A stretch of DNA of 64,000 bases, taken from positions 20,791,669-20,855,668 of the forward strand of contig NC_053126.1 in the NCBI RefSeq assembly GCF_010015445.1, in the 5' to 3' direction. This DNA comes from Perca fluviatilis (Eukaryota; Chordata; Actinopteri; Perciformes; Percidae). Each line of letters opens with the position of its first letter. Positions within the stretch are counted from its first letter, which is position 1. Below are positions 36,301 through 47,988 of this stretch, one piece after another. Both the position numbers and the translations under genes were made by a program. A model generated the notes under the pieces. The model worked only from the letters and a program-made list of their open reading frames with translations, made no database searches and was not told where the DNA came from.

Positions 36301-37654
36301 TCATCACTCCTAGAGAGGCCTAAGCAACAACTTGGAAAACGAATCACATTATCATCCCACACCGCTTTAAGCAAGGAAGAAAACATTAGTAAATGTGACA
36401 TTATCTTAATGTCTACTGCCTCTGTCCTTATCTGGCTTTGGTAATGTTTGGTCTCACAGCATGTGCAGTATTATATGCATGTGTACAATACCACAGGGTA
36501 ACTAAACATTGGACTTAATGAAAAAAAAACTGATATTAAACTCTACTGAAATATGAGTAGTCCAACTATGGCTGCAGCAAAAAACAAAACAATCTGTTTT
36601 GTTTATAACCTACTGTAACCTCTCACACATTCTTTTTAGCATAAGCATTTTAATATTTGCAGAATACAATGTTTTCTCAAACACATCACAGGCACTTCAA
36701 GATACAGTCGTGAGTGGCTTTGTTGCATGCTGGCAAGTCAGGATGCATAAACACTTAAGTGATGTGTAAGGTAATACGAACATCAAGTACGGAGCACTTT
36801 AAGAAACTGACAGTATAACGGTTCCCTTAGTCTTATTATTGTGCTGAGTAAAGGGAAGTCAGAAAAACTGAACATGTATATTCATTTAAAACATAACACT
36901 TGGACACAGACTTACTACTAACTGACATGCTGGGATCTTCTATTCTGTCATTATACTGTATTTCAAACATTCAGTCAGAAATCTGAGCTCATGTTAATTA
37001 GCTGATATTAATTGGTTAATTACATAATTTATGTTTAGATTTTATGACTTATAAGGTGAGAATCAAGCAAAAATTATGATTAATACATACACAGAGACAA
37101 GTGTTTTTGACCCTGTTTGACATGCACGTTGACAAATGCTTAAACAAGGACGAGCTAATAAGTGACTAAATTGTTACAGAATGAGAGCGTAACAGCCAAT
37201 CAGAGAGTTATTTTCTTGTCTATATTTTATGGCATCAATTAAACTGTCAAACCCTAAAAGATTTGACAGTTTGACTGAATGGTTGAGGAAATAACAAGAG
37301 GAGTTGTTGAGATCTCCTTGGGGGAAGTGCTCATTTTCTGTGGTCATGAAAAGGTAGACCGTTTCGGCTGTAATTTTTACCATGGTAAATGAGAAAACTG
37401 GAAGTTCATAAAAACAATTGAAAGCAACTACAGCAAACAATAATTCTTCTAATATCCAGAGAGAGTGATAGATGAGACACCAATATTAAGGGACTGAGAC
37501 TTAGTCAATCAACATTTAGTTAAGGTAATGTTTATAGATTGTACAGTGTTTTCATTGTAAAGGTTAATGGTTACAAAAAAAGGTTCTTACTCGTTCTTGG
37601 TCTGACAGTAAAGATATGGTTGGCATTCTTTTTTTCAGCCACTCCATCAGTTTG
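33384..37654. other. No recognisable gene; long unique-looking stretch
   Basis: Holds a short CT/CA-rich tract (about 34007-34038), a TTAATTAATTA-rich stretch (35115-35190) and nothing else I recognise. The paired frames at 35457-35765 and 35485-35703 are opposite-strand shadows without motif. Confidence 0.5.
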
Positions 37655-37945
37655 TCTCTATGGATGGCAATGTCGATCTGTTGGTTCGGTTCACCAATTT
37701 GGTAAACACTGAAATATTTCACAACTATTAGATAGATTACTCTGAAATTTTGTAAAGACATTCATGGTCCCTGGAGGATGAAGCCTACTGATGTTGGTGA
37801 TCAACTGACATTTTCCGCTAGTGCCACCTAGCATTGAAAAGTTAGTTTTTTAGTGAAATCTATCAACAACTATTGGATGGATTGCCATGAAACATGGTAC
37901 ACACATTCCCCTCAGGATGAATTGTAATATTACCATCATTCTGAT
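37655..37945 (+). repeat. Dispersed teleost repeat, direct copy
   Basis: Contains two diverged internal units. One is CAACTATTAGATAGATTAC with ACATTCATGGTCCCTGGAGG; the other is CAACTATTGGATGGATTGCC with ACATTCCCCTCAGGATGAAT. Between them lies a CTAGTGCCACC word. This is the layout of a very widespread fish repeat also found within UTRs. The family is unnamed here. Confidence 0.65.
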
Positions 37946-38686
37946 CAAATATAAATAAATAAAGCTATCAGGACAGTTTGCCTATATTTGTTTACATCTT
38001 GGCAAACTGGCACCATAACAATTACACTAAATTAGCTATTAGCAGTTCCTATTTGTAATGTAGCCATGGATGTACAACTGTCAACTTCCACTGGGTTACT
38101 TTGATACTAAAATGTGAAAGAAATCAGGCAGGTTCTGAAGAATCTTTTTTCTATAATTTGACAGCAGATTTATTAACTTTTATCCGTATTATCCATGTAT
38201 ATTACAGACAATATCCTGTCATTTCCTGATCCCACCATAGGAAATGAAGAGTTAAATACATTTCATCATTTTATTTCTCTTTTTTTAAATGTCTTCTTCT
38301 TTTCTTACAAACAACTCTTTATCATAAATATATTTTCAGAATAACTATGTCATAGCAAATGCCTTAAGCTATTGTCATGTGTTGGCATTGTCATTTGTCT
38401 TTTACAACCCTCTGATCCAGCCATAGAAAATGAAGACATGCATCAATCACAAGTGGCCTGGAGGGAACAAAGTGCTTCAGGAAAATTCACCAGCCTTTCA
38501 TTGCTGCTGCATAAGCAGGACAAATTTCACTTACAAATTTCATCCACTTTGGTCACAGCACAAAAAAGAAAACGCTATCAGCACAATAGTATCATATCCC
38601 CTTTATCGCTGTTTGCCCTGGCATTCCTTATGCATAAATCATCATCATCATCATCTGAAACCTGTTTGAATTCAATGTGTAATTTA
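37946..38686. other. No recognisable gene
   Basis: The 138-codon frame starting at 38372 runs into the next element and carries no motif. A short CAT-type triplet run lies at about 38640-38657. Confidence 0.45.
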
Positions 38687-39667
38687 CCGTATTTTCCGCA
38701 CTATAAGGCGCACCGGATTATAAGGCGCACCTTCAATGAATGGCCTATTTTAGAACTTTTTTCATATATAGGGCGCACCGGATTATAAGGCGCATAGAAT
38801 AGAAGATACTGCAGTCAAACGTTTGACTGGGGTTGCGTTATGCATCCACTAGATGGAGCTGTGCTAAAGGGAATGTCAACAAAACCGTCAGATATAGTCA
38901 AACTTTATGAAGTGTTCTGACAACTCCGTTCACTCCCTCCTTATAACATTTAAATCTAAGTGGTCCGATTAAATAGCGATCGTCTCAACGTGGTCCCTGA
39001 CATGTGTCATCGGCTTGTCCGCTACCAATCGAAAGCTTAGAAGCTAGGGAATACGATGACGCCCACATCGATCATGTAGCAAGCTGGGCAGAGAAGCTAG
39101 CGACGATGACAAGTGCGGAAATGGAAAACGCGTTTTTCCGTTGTGATTCGGCCAGAAACTTCAACATTGTGAGGCGAACAGATCGTTTTGGAATATAAAG
39201 CTTGGATATTACATTTCCTTTGACTTTTGTGGATTTATGAAAATCAAGTTTTGGCCAAAATACCACTTTGTTGCTGAAAGGACAACGAAATCAGGTATGG
39301 ATGCACTCTCGACAGCTGCGCAGATTATGGCTAAATTGTTTTATTGTAAATTGTTTACTTTGTAACAGTTGTGTAACTGCTATAAATCATCGTATGCTTT
39401 GTATGTGGGCTTAAGTTAATCATTAGAGGCTAAGCTTTCAATTGGTGTGTCGCATGGCTGTATATTTTGAATATTTAATGCTTTAAAGTTATAAAAACGC
39501 AAATGAGTGGAAGTTTTATCGAGGTTACAGCGACGCAGTGTCCCGTCAACGGGGCAGTGATCCGAGAGGTTGATCCATATATAAGGCGCTCCGGATTACA
39601 AGGCGCACTGTCGTTTTTTGAGAAAATTAAAGGCTTTTAAGTGCGCCTTATAGTGCGGAAAATACGG
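38687..39667. mobile_element. 981-bp TA-flanked element with perfect 27-bp terminal repeats
   Basis: The two ends are identical inverted repeats for 27 bp, beginning CCGTATTTTCCGCACTAT, each with TA on the outside (38685-38686 and 39668-39669). Subterminal copies of GGATTATAAGGCGCA recur at about 38716, 38779 and 39591 (variant). TA duplication places it with Tc1/mariner-type mobilisation; I suspect a pogo-like family but cannot confirm. The interior holds one short frame at 39004-39198 (64 codons) starting MSSACPLPIESLEAREYDDA and including AEKLATMTSAEMENAFFRC. I do not recognise it; it could be a remnant of an element-encoded or captured coding sequence. Confidence 0.9.
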
Positions 39668-39782
39668 TAACTGAAAATCCGAAGTAGCACAGTCAAAACT
39701 AAATCTCAGCTTTGAAAGACTTGGCTATTGTTTTGGGAAGTATATGTGTATAAATGTTTTCAGAGTCACAAACAAATAGAAT

Positions 39783-40113
39783 TTAAATTTTCATTTCCAT
39801 GCAGTGATGCAGCCAGCAAAGCAGCCTTTTAGAGAACAAAGAAATCATGCTGTGCACATGCATAGTGCCGTCAGCCAGCTCAGAATTATTCATTTTGTCT
39901 TTTTGGACGGAGAGAATTCCCGAATTTGATCGTGTGTTTTCATGGATCATTGTCATTTCCTCGTCAGAAATGAAGTGGCCATGGATTAAGACAGCATTGC
40001 CTGTCAGCAGCCAAACCTCATCTGGCAGAGCCTCAAACCCTCTGATGCAAAAATGTGTTGTTGGCTGTCTGAGCACAGACGAGAGTCACATAGAAATGAA
40101 AATATGCATGTAA
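39783..40113. other. Stretch open on both strands, unassigned
   Basis: The plus strand is open for 88 codons (39847-40113) and the minus strand for 97 (39783-40076). The minus product includes FEALPDEVWLLTGNAVLIHG and HFISDEEMTMIHENTRS, which is well-balanced in amino acids, but I recognise no domain and no convincing splice sites. It could be a decayed exon, conserved non-coding DNA or chance. Confidence 0.25.
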
Positions 40114-41188
40114 TTTAACACAACTGGAGTCACTGACGCAAACATCCTCTGTGTGCTGGCAACATCTCGGGTAACTTCTTGTTTCTCTCGATTGTGAACT
40201 TTGCACCACAAATTCTGCTTTCTCCAATACCTCGACTTTTTTTTACCAACAGTGAAATAGGTCTGACAGCTGGCATAATGGAAAACCACCTTACAGCGCC
40301 ACTAACGACAGGGTTTCTCTATAGTGTTAAGACAGATGTAGTTGATGTATTGTCTTCCCCCTGGTACTTTTTTTCAAATTGTCAGTGTTTATTGGAGTGA
40401 TTCAGAGGCTTTAAAGTAATAAGACATCACATGCGATTGATGGATTCTGTGTGCAAAGTGCGAACACAACACCGTGTCTTCTTGAGATTACATTTTTATA
40501 GTACTAATTTGTTTTCCCAAATGCATTGTGGTGACCAACGTAATCGCTGCCTGGATTATGTTTGCAGGCAATGATTATTTGAGTGAGTAAAGCACTACAT
40601 TTTGTAGCACACAGGAGGTGGTCGAGGTGGATGGCGGGCGTACAAAGAGCCCGATTTTCAAACTAGAACGAAAGGACTGAGACCTGCATTTAGAATCGTC
40701 TTTGACCAAATAAACGGTAATAAACTGTGTTAGAGAACACAGTCTGAAGTGGCGGTCACCCCACAAATGTACTCCTCCATCCAAAATGGGTGGAAGTGAA
40801 AGCTCGGTGACTTAGTGACAACCTGCAAGCCTAGTTGGTGAACTGCTGTAGCTGCCAAGCTAAATGTTAACTCGTGCAGCCAGGATAGCACATGTCAGTC
40901 ACAATAGCGTTTTCTCTGTGCTGTTCTGTTGACTTCTCCATAGCATTCTGTTCACCATTGCACACCATTTCATTCAATAAAACAAATTTGATAGGGGAAA
41001 ATAAAACTCTCTGCGCTAACAAACTTATAATATCAATAAGCAAACATATTGGCTTACAGTAGCTCAGACGCTAACAATACAATCAGTACACACTGTTAAA
41101 ATGGGTATTTGTTCAACCGCCTCTTATCTTGTGCCTCAAACCATTCCTTTTTTTGTGGAACATGTTTTACTCTGAGTAGTCTATATAC
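40114..41188. other. No recognisable gene
   Basis: Unique-looking sequence. GGTGGTCGAGGTGGATGGCG at about 40618 and a CpG-enriched local stretch may be repeat-derived, but no termini were found. Confidence 0.4.
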
Positions 41189-41576
41189 ATGACCTTCCAC
41201 TTCCGGGATTGCTCCGTTGCCGCCGGAAATTCCGGCGGATGTCCCTTTTTCTGGCCAGATGTCTGTTACCTTCCGCTTTCTTAGTGTTGGCTTTTTAAAC
41301 TCCGTTGGATTTATGAGGACTATGTACAACTGCTCCTCAGATCTCTGCAGGGTAAATCCACACAGCTAGCTCTGAGTTTTCTGTTGCATGACTAAAAGAA
41401 CCTTTGAATCTACACGTTCCACCAAAATAAGTCCCTTCCCTAGGCTATTTTGCAGAGGCACCATTGATCCGTGTGGTGCTTAGCGCCGCCCATGACGACG
41501 GTGATTGGTTTAAAGACACGCCAATAAACCAGTACACGTTTTCCTCTCATCCAGGAATTTGTAGTACCAGACTAGC
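41189..41576 (-). repeat. Dispersed non-autonomous repeat, copy 2
   Basis: Reverse-complement relative of 148-545; shared words are listed there. This copy retains a CCGCCGGAATTTCCGGCGG near-palindrome at about 41219-41238 that is absent or deleted in copy 1. Confidence 0.7.
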
Positions 41577-43117
41577 TTGAATGACTCTATACATTCTGAG
41601 TATCGTCTGATTTTTTTGCTGTTCAGGCATTTAGAAGAAAGTAAAACTCCCAGTTTAACAATAGTTTCTTTTTGTCCTTCAATAAATAAATATAAATAAA
41701 ATAAAATGTATTATTATTATAATCATTGTAAAACATGACCTTTGGTGGTTAACTGCTTTAAGTGACAGAACAGTAGTCATTTAAGATTTATTTATTGTAT
41801 GATGTCTGTAGTGGCTGTACATTCATGATGAACACCAGCCCACTAAATCATCTGATGATAAATGTTTTAAAATTCAACATGCAGCCCATCAGTAAGTCTA
41901 GGGTTGTTGAGGATGCACATTTTAAGCATGAATTCCAATACAACCTGAATAAATACATAATCTATCTTAAAATATATTATTATTATCATCATCATAATTA
42001 AATTATGAATTACATGAAATAACAATGCAGTCATTCAGCATTGCTGTTTCTGTACAGACTCTCATAATTCAACAAATGGCACACAAAGATCTGGAGATTA
42101 AACATAATTATATGTAAGTTATAGATTTTTTCTAAAAAAAAACAACAACTGAGACAAGAAATAGTTAAACTTTTTTGGAGGTATGCTAATTTTCTTTATT
42201 TTTGAAAGCGAAATTAAAAGATTGATCCCACGCCATGTCTGTACATGTACACAGTATTGAGCCAGGAGGTGAAAGTGCACCTATCAACACCCCTTAAACT
42301 CATTAATTAACATCATGTATTTTGTGTGTGTGAGTACACAATCAGAAATAACAATGACAATTTGTCGTTTTAGAGTTACCTGCTGTGAAGTCCAGGTAAA
42401 GTGTAAATTCTTTGAGAAATAAAACTCTACAAACATATAAGACAAACATTTTTGTGTTGCTGTATGTGGAAATGACAGCAATCCTTGTAACTGAATGGTA
42501 TGTCTGCACAAATCCCACTGAAGTTAATGACAATATAAACCACTGGGACTAATTAAAAAGTGCCGTCTGGGTGAACATGTATATGGTTGAGTATGGTTGT
42601 CAGTACAATGTGCCTGCATTAACACAACAAGAATAGTACTTGTTACATCAGATTTACTGCCCATTCTGTTAAACAAGACAAAGTAAACCAATAAAAGTGT
42701 AAAATGGTCTTTTTGCACAGATACTCTTGACTCTAACCTGAGGTACTGTAAAACATTATTGCACATATTCCCTCAACCCTACAGAGGAAGGACAAATAAC
42801 TAAATATTACGCTCATAACGAGAACACACATGCCCCAGGATGTGGGACACAGTGTACTCTTGCCATGCTTTTCCCATCCACGCAAACAGGAATATCACCC
42901 TGGGTGCAATGTACCAACAAGCCTGAAAACAACAATAACAACTCATATGACAGCTTGGGAATAACATCCTGTGGATAAATATATGTCATGTTTGCTCCTC
43001 ATCACTGAAATCTCTGTGGCGTTTTCTCCTGCCACCCAGTCAACACCCAGGAGGCACGAGAAAGGTATGGATGGATGAATATATTCAGATATTAGGTTTT
43101 GAACACGCTGTTTATCA

Positions 43118-43119
<2 letters not shown>
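41577..43119. other. No recognisable gene
   Basis: AT-rich sequence with scattered TAT/ATT triplets (about 41706-41720 and 41975-41995). No motif on either strand. Confidence 0.5.

Positions 43120-43151
<32 letters not shown>
43120..43151. repeat. (CA)n microsatellite
   Basis: About 16 uninterrupted CA units. It produces open Thr/His- and Cys/Val-rich frames around it. Confidence 0.95.
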
Positions 43152-43153
<2 letters not shown>

Positions 43154-43602
43154 GGTTTTGGCAGGAATTGCAGAACAGGTGCTTTGCCCAGGGGCAACAT
43201 TTCCTTTTAAACCCTTGGTGTGATTGCTGTGCTTCTGCTGCCAAAACATCAACCTGGGTTAACCTGGAAAACAAAACTTTTTCCTTTAAGACTGGTTTAC
43301 AGACTTAGCCTACTGCTGGTTTACACTGAATATCAAATGGAGATTCTAGGGTTAAATATAGAATTTAGTGTTTCCCAGAAGAAACGGTTCAGCTGATGTG
43401 ATAAGCCATACAGATCATGCCTTAACATAATGCTTTTTTATGTGTGATGTAGCAGCTTTTTTTCTTGAGGGTCAATGCTATCTTTCAGGAAAAAATGTAT
43501 GCTTTGTATGATACAAAGGTGGTCTTCGTGTCAGGGGAGGTGACACACCTCTGCTATAAAACATTACAGAAAACCCTGCAATACAGTACAATAATCTATC
43601 CA

Positions 43603-44337
43603 TAGAGTTGGGTCTCTTTGATTTGACTGATTGTGATTCCAATTAGGTTTTTCATTTCTATATGTTTTAACCAAATACTGATTCGTGTCATAGTTCGAGT
43701 CACAAAATTAAAAAAATATATGTTGAACAACAAAAACAGCAGATTCAGAAAAGAAAGTATAGGTGAGGCTTTGAGTGACGCATGATTTGGGCCCATTATA
43801 ACTCCAAAAAGGAATAACAAAACTTTTGTAGTGTTCTTGGAATATGGGAATATGGGGATAGTGTCGGGGCCTTGGGGGCGGGGCTGTCCTGCACTATAAT
43901 CAATAGACGGAGAGCTAGCCTGGCACCTGGCCTGAGCTATCTAACGATGCCAGCAGTGAAACTGAAAGTGTGACCATGTGAGGGCTAGCAACTATGGGCA
44001 TGCAAGATGTTGAAAAAGTCAAGCGTCTGGAATGATGAAAACATTTGCGAATATGATCCCCAAAAAGTCGGGTGCCATATATGACTAAGGAAACTGGTAT
44101 ATCACAAATCTACAACAAGTTTGGCAAATCCCTGGGTGACTGATAGGCAGCAGAAGTTAACTAAACTAAAATATGTTTTAATGTCTGCTCCAAAGGGAAA
44201 AAATCAACTGAAGAAATTCTCGCTCTCAGGCCGGCAAAAGTCCGTAGATTGATTGACTTGACTGCGATAATTTGGTGTGGGTACTGGGACTCACATTAGC
44301 ACAAGCGTGAAAACATTTCAAACAATACCCAACTCTA
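43603..44337 (+). mobile_element. 735-bp hAT relic
   Basis: The left end TAGAGTTGGGTCTCTTTGAT and the right end, read inward as TAGAGTTGGGTATTGTTTGA, form an inverted repeat of at least 12 bp. Both ends continue with TGTGATTCC/GTGAGTCCC words of a widespread fish hAT family. No 8-bp target duplication is left. A broken BED-finger coding stretch lies inside in the plus orientation. Confidence 0.7.
44007..44142 (+). pseudogene. BED zinc-finger N-terminus of a hAT transposase, one stop
   Basis: From the ATG at 44007 the frame reads MLKKSSVWNDENICEYDPQK, VGCHI, a stop, then LRKLVYHKSTTSLANPWVT. W-N near the start, C-x2-(stop where Cys is expected)-x4-LVYHKSTTSLAN is the BED finger pattern (C-x2-C ... 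TTSL-x-NHL). The TGA sits where the second Cys codon is expected, and the HL after N reads as PW, so both metal-binding pairs are damaged. The frame then decays. It is enclosed by hAT termini. Confidence 0.65.
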
Positions 44338-45346
44338 GTGTTTGCACATGCAAAACCATAGACATATACCCAGTAAGTCCAAACTACCCTTTTAGGAAGC
44401 AAAATCATGTGTTCTAAAATATGGAACAATTTTAAGAACCGTTTCTCTCTCTACCTAACCACAGTGAACGGATGAAGAATTACAATGGCAAACATTTGTA
44501 ACTTTTATTATCTTTAACAAACAGCATTAATATTACAAAGTATGTAACCTCGACTAGCCTCTACAAATAAGTGTACCCTACTAGCATCAACAAACATGGA
44601 CACATTTCTATACCTGGGGCTCCTCATTTATCCAATCTAATGATGTCATCAGGGTAAGCTCAGTCAACACGCAGTCCCCACGGGGCAATGTCGCTTGCCG
44701 TTACTCCTCCGCCCAACATCAGCCTCAATCATCAACCTCTCTGTGGGGTTCCTCTACAAGCCACACTTTACCAAACAGCTTCGCTTAAATAGCACATTGG
44801 AACCCAAAGGCGGAGCTGTGATGCTTTTCGTGGAAGTGGAAAGCGCCTGAAGCCTCGGGGTACGGGTGGGCAGGGCAACTGTTGGAATACATGACAAATC
44901 TAATCATACCATTTAGTTCAAATGCCAACACACCGCTCTAGAGAGACAGGATGGCAATGGCTGGAGTATTAGATGCATTTGTTCTCCCTCTCACTCTCCT
45001 CTGCCCTCATTCAGGGCTGTCCCCTGCGGCTCTCTCAATCTACTAGAGAGAATGCAAGCGATTGGCAGGAGCACCCGACACCTCAGCATGGATGGAGAAA
45101 GGGTGAGATAGAGAGTTAGGTTTGGAAATTAAAGAGTGGGAGGACAGGCGAGAGAGAGAGGAAAGCTCATATTGGGTCACTGCGGGAGTACTGAATAGCT
45201 GCAATCCCAACGCGCATCACTTCATTAAAGTGCTGATGGCTTTGGGAAGCGGATGAGCTGGAACTGAACCGCCTGTGGTCCATGAGGGGCAGGGTTTTAC
45301 CACAACACTCTCTATGATGCTTTGAACTGTTTTCGACTTCTTCCTG

Positions 45347-45347
<1 letters not shown>
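44338..45347. other. No recognisable gene
   Basis: A CpG-containing stretch at 44640-44880 could be repeat-derived or regulatory; no motif was recognised. Confidence 0.4.

Positions 45348-45400
<53 letters not shown>
45348..45400. repeat. (CA)n microsatellite
   Basis: About 26 CA units; the Cys/Val-rich minus frames at 45167-45411 are its translation. Confidence 0.97.
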
Positions 45401-45401
<1 letters not shown>

Positions 45402-45679
45402 CACCCAGCATGCAAAGTATAAATTATGCGCAAAACAACCCTCTGTGAATGTACTCCTCACATACTGTACATTACAGTCATGCAAATAATGAGCTGACCT
45501 GAATACTTAGCTCTTCGACCGTTGCCATGGTAATCATGTCCAAATCAGTATTTGAATACTTTAATGAACATAATTACATAATTGCATTTCCCCCAAAAAT
45601 CGCCCATGCAATAAAGAATAGAAATCCAGCATTATTGTGCATCAACAATAATTTTATAGTTAATATTCTCAGACAGACT

Positions 45680-46225
45680 GATCTCATAAAGTGGCATATG
45701 TATGACACGCCAATTCGTATGGCATTTTGGCTTGTTATCAAGACGAATAATCGCTTTTTAGCGTGTTTATCAACGCTGCTTGGCCTCCATTGACCTACAT
45801 TACGTGTGAATTATCGGCGTAGCGAATAGTAGGAAAGGACAGAAGTCCGTGGATGGGTAAAACACAGGACTTTCACCCAGGAGAGCCGGGATCACGTCCC
45901 TGTGTGGTGTTTATAAACCTTTTTTTTTTTTTTTTGCCTTCCCCAATGTTTCTTTCCTAAACCCAACCGTTGATAGGTTGTTTTCCTAAGCGTGTGATGT
46001 TGACACCGTCGTTTTTGTCGTTTTTTTTTTTGTCGTTTTTTGTGTTACTAAAACCTTTCCCAATGTTCTTTTCCTAAACCAAACTTTTTTTTTTTTTTTT
46101 TTACACGCATGTGACGTTCTCGTGATAGCACGGCACGTGTATGTTTACATCCACTGTATACAGCGTAGACATACACGTGGATAGCTCAAAATGCATACAG
46201 ATAACATGCCATTTGGCTTTAGGAA
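45680..46225 (+). mobile_element. Abundant teleost MITE-like repeat with tRNA-Glu-like segment
   Basis: The block opens CTGATCTCATAAAGTGGCAT and ATGACACGCCAATTCGTATG, passes through GGCCTCCATTGACCTACATT and ATTATCGGCGTAGCGAATAG, and ends with ACATACACGTGGATAGCTCA. This wording I recall as a very common repeat in percomorph fish. Inside are a tRNA-like module (45845-45907) and two copies of a CCCAATGTT(T)C-TTTCCTAAACC unit (45942-45963 and 46058-46080), separated by T-rich tracts. No clear terminal inverted repeats or target duplication were found, so MITE versus composite SINE is undecided. Confidence 0.6.
45845..45907 (+). repeat. tRNA-Glu-like degenerate segment
   Basis: TTTCACCCAGG (45871-45881), then CCGGGATCACGTCCC (45886-45900) and TGTGTGG align with the anticodon loop/3' stem and T arm of tRNA-Glu(UUC). 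In that tRNA the equivalent is TTTCACCCAGG, CCGGGTTCGACTCCC, TGTGG. The 5' half of the anticodon stem is not complementary and the box A region is poor, so this is not a functional tRNA gene. Confidence 0.45.
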
Positions 46226-46249
46226 AGTGCTGTGTATGTTTAGTCATGA

Positions 46250-46570
46250 TGCCATGTTGTCTCAGATGCATAACGCTGTTGTGTGTGCAGTAATGCAAAC
46301 TGTAATGGGTCCACTGTGCTGGGTAGTGAGGAGCGGAGGGGAGTGCCACTGGGTAGTAGTCATTCAGGCACGCTGGTCTCGTTTGATTGGGCACGGGAAT
46401 GATGGTGGACTTCTTGAAGCACATGGGTATGACAGAATGAGCCAGTGACAGCTTGAATATCATTGTAAACACACGCTCGTTGGTCAGCACACTTTGTGGA
46501 CCTGCCCACTGATACCGTCAGGTCCGGCAGCTTTCTTGGCGTTCACATGCTTGAAAGCCCTCCTGACTTC
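46250..46570 (-). mobile_element. LINE reverse-transcriptase fragment (CR1/L2-type)
   Basis: On the minus strand from 46565 the frame reads VRRAFKHVNAKKAAGPDGIS and GQVHKVC, then a stop. After a frameshift come VFTMIFKLSLAHSVIPMCFK, KSTIIPVPN and CLNDYYPVALPS, and after an internal deletion VDPLQFA (about 46314-46294). The KAAGPDGI, CFK-x-ST-IIPVPK, LNDYRPVAL and DPLQFA motifs are successive N-terminal RT blocks of Jockey/CR1/L2-group LINEs. Frameshift, stop and deletion make it dead. The 46575-46680 stretch just upstream is unassigned. Confidence 0.78.
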
Positions 46571-47954
46571 CCCCTATGACAGGCAGTACATGCAGATGAA
46601 CGCCATCCATCCATGCCACCAGAGTCCAGGAGCTCCTCTTTCACCCACCGGCGAAAGACCACCGGGTAATGTGTGACACGTCAAAGCTTTGAATATATGC
46701 CAATCTTTCTCTGTAAAGCCCCAAGAATGGTATTCGGGACAGCAAATAACAGCCATTGCAACACACTTATCTAGAAATGATTGTCTCCTGGTTTTCTTCT
46801 CATAAACACGAGAATATTTGCCTAAAATATGGGCTTATTTACCTTCACTCTCCCAAGGCTAAGAATCTCCAGGAATTCTAGCCTTTATTTGCTGCAACAC
46901 TCCATGGAACAGAGAACAGGGAACAGTGGACTGGATTTTTATTTGAGAGAAACAATTTATTGATTTTTTTTTTGCACAGTGGCTGAGTTGGAGAACAGTG
47001 TGATAGCTGTTTATTTGTGTTTGTGAGAAAAAATGAAAAACAGTGTTTGTGTTTAAGTGTGTGCGAGTGCATGTTTTAGTGTCCGTGTTTGCATTTACAA
47101 AATAGTAAAACTATAACAGCTCTGCCTATCTCCCACTGCTAGAATCATTTCAAAATCAACATCCAATATGGCTCAAGGCTGTATCTTCTCCCAGTATCCC
47201 AGCCTCCCACAGTCAAAGGGCTGACTATCCGTAGATGCGCTCCTTTGGATTCACTCCAGACTTTAGGACAACTTTGTGCCCAGTAAACCAACAAACTCTT
47301 CATGACGCCTCAACACACATGACTGGATACCGCCTTCCCTTCCAAAATTCATTTTTCTTGTATGTGTTTTTTAAGCAGCTGCCAGAATGGAAATGTGACC
47401 AAATGATTCAACACAGTGCTTCATTTGGTGCTAGCTGGTTTGGTCGTGGCAGATAAGGGCGAGTTGAGCACAGGCAAAGCAATAATCACTGGAATGATTA
47501 ATCTTATTAAGGTGATTTGATTGTTCTGCACAGTGTAACGTAGCAGCAGATTGCTCATGCTCAGACAAATGTTTCTGGCAGAGCAAATGGGATTTCTTAT
47601 GAAAATGAAATCTGAATCTGAAACCACTTAATCACACGTTGGTGGATCTCTACAGAGGAAAAGAAGGAAAACAATAATTGAGACACAGACAGGCCTAAAA
47701 TGTATCATTACTAATTCATTAGCCTCTGGCGCAAAGCTGATGCAACCAAAGTCCCACCTGATGCAAGTCAAATACACTGACAGATTGAATTAAGACGTTT
47801 TAATAGTTGGAAATTCATAAACAGGAAATTTGCTGGAAACTAGGGAAATGGCATGTATCTCAGTCAATCAGGTAAACTGAATAGTTATCATGTTGCTAGC
47901 ATGGACAAAAGCAATGCAACTATGAGAAGGAAACCACACTGCTGCACAAAATAC

Positions 47955-47988
<34 letters not shown>

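Noticed and set aside
45167..45411. Cys-Val repeat 'proteins'
   Set aside because: Translations of a CA microsatellite; the same applies to those at 42943-43200, 57656-58108 and 61678-61940.
45871..45900. Functional tRNA-Glu gene
   Set aside because: The anticodon stem is not paired and box A is poor; the segment is embedded in a dispersed repeat.
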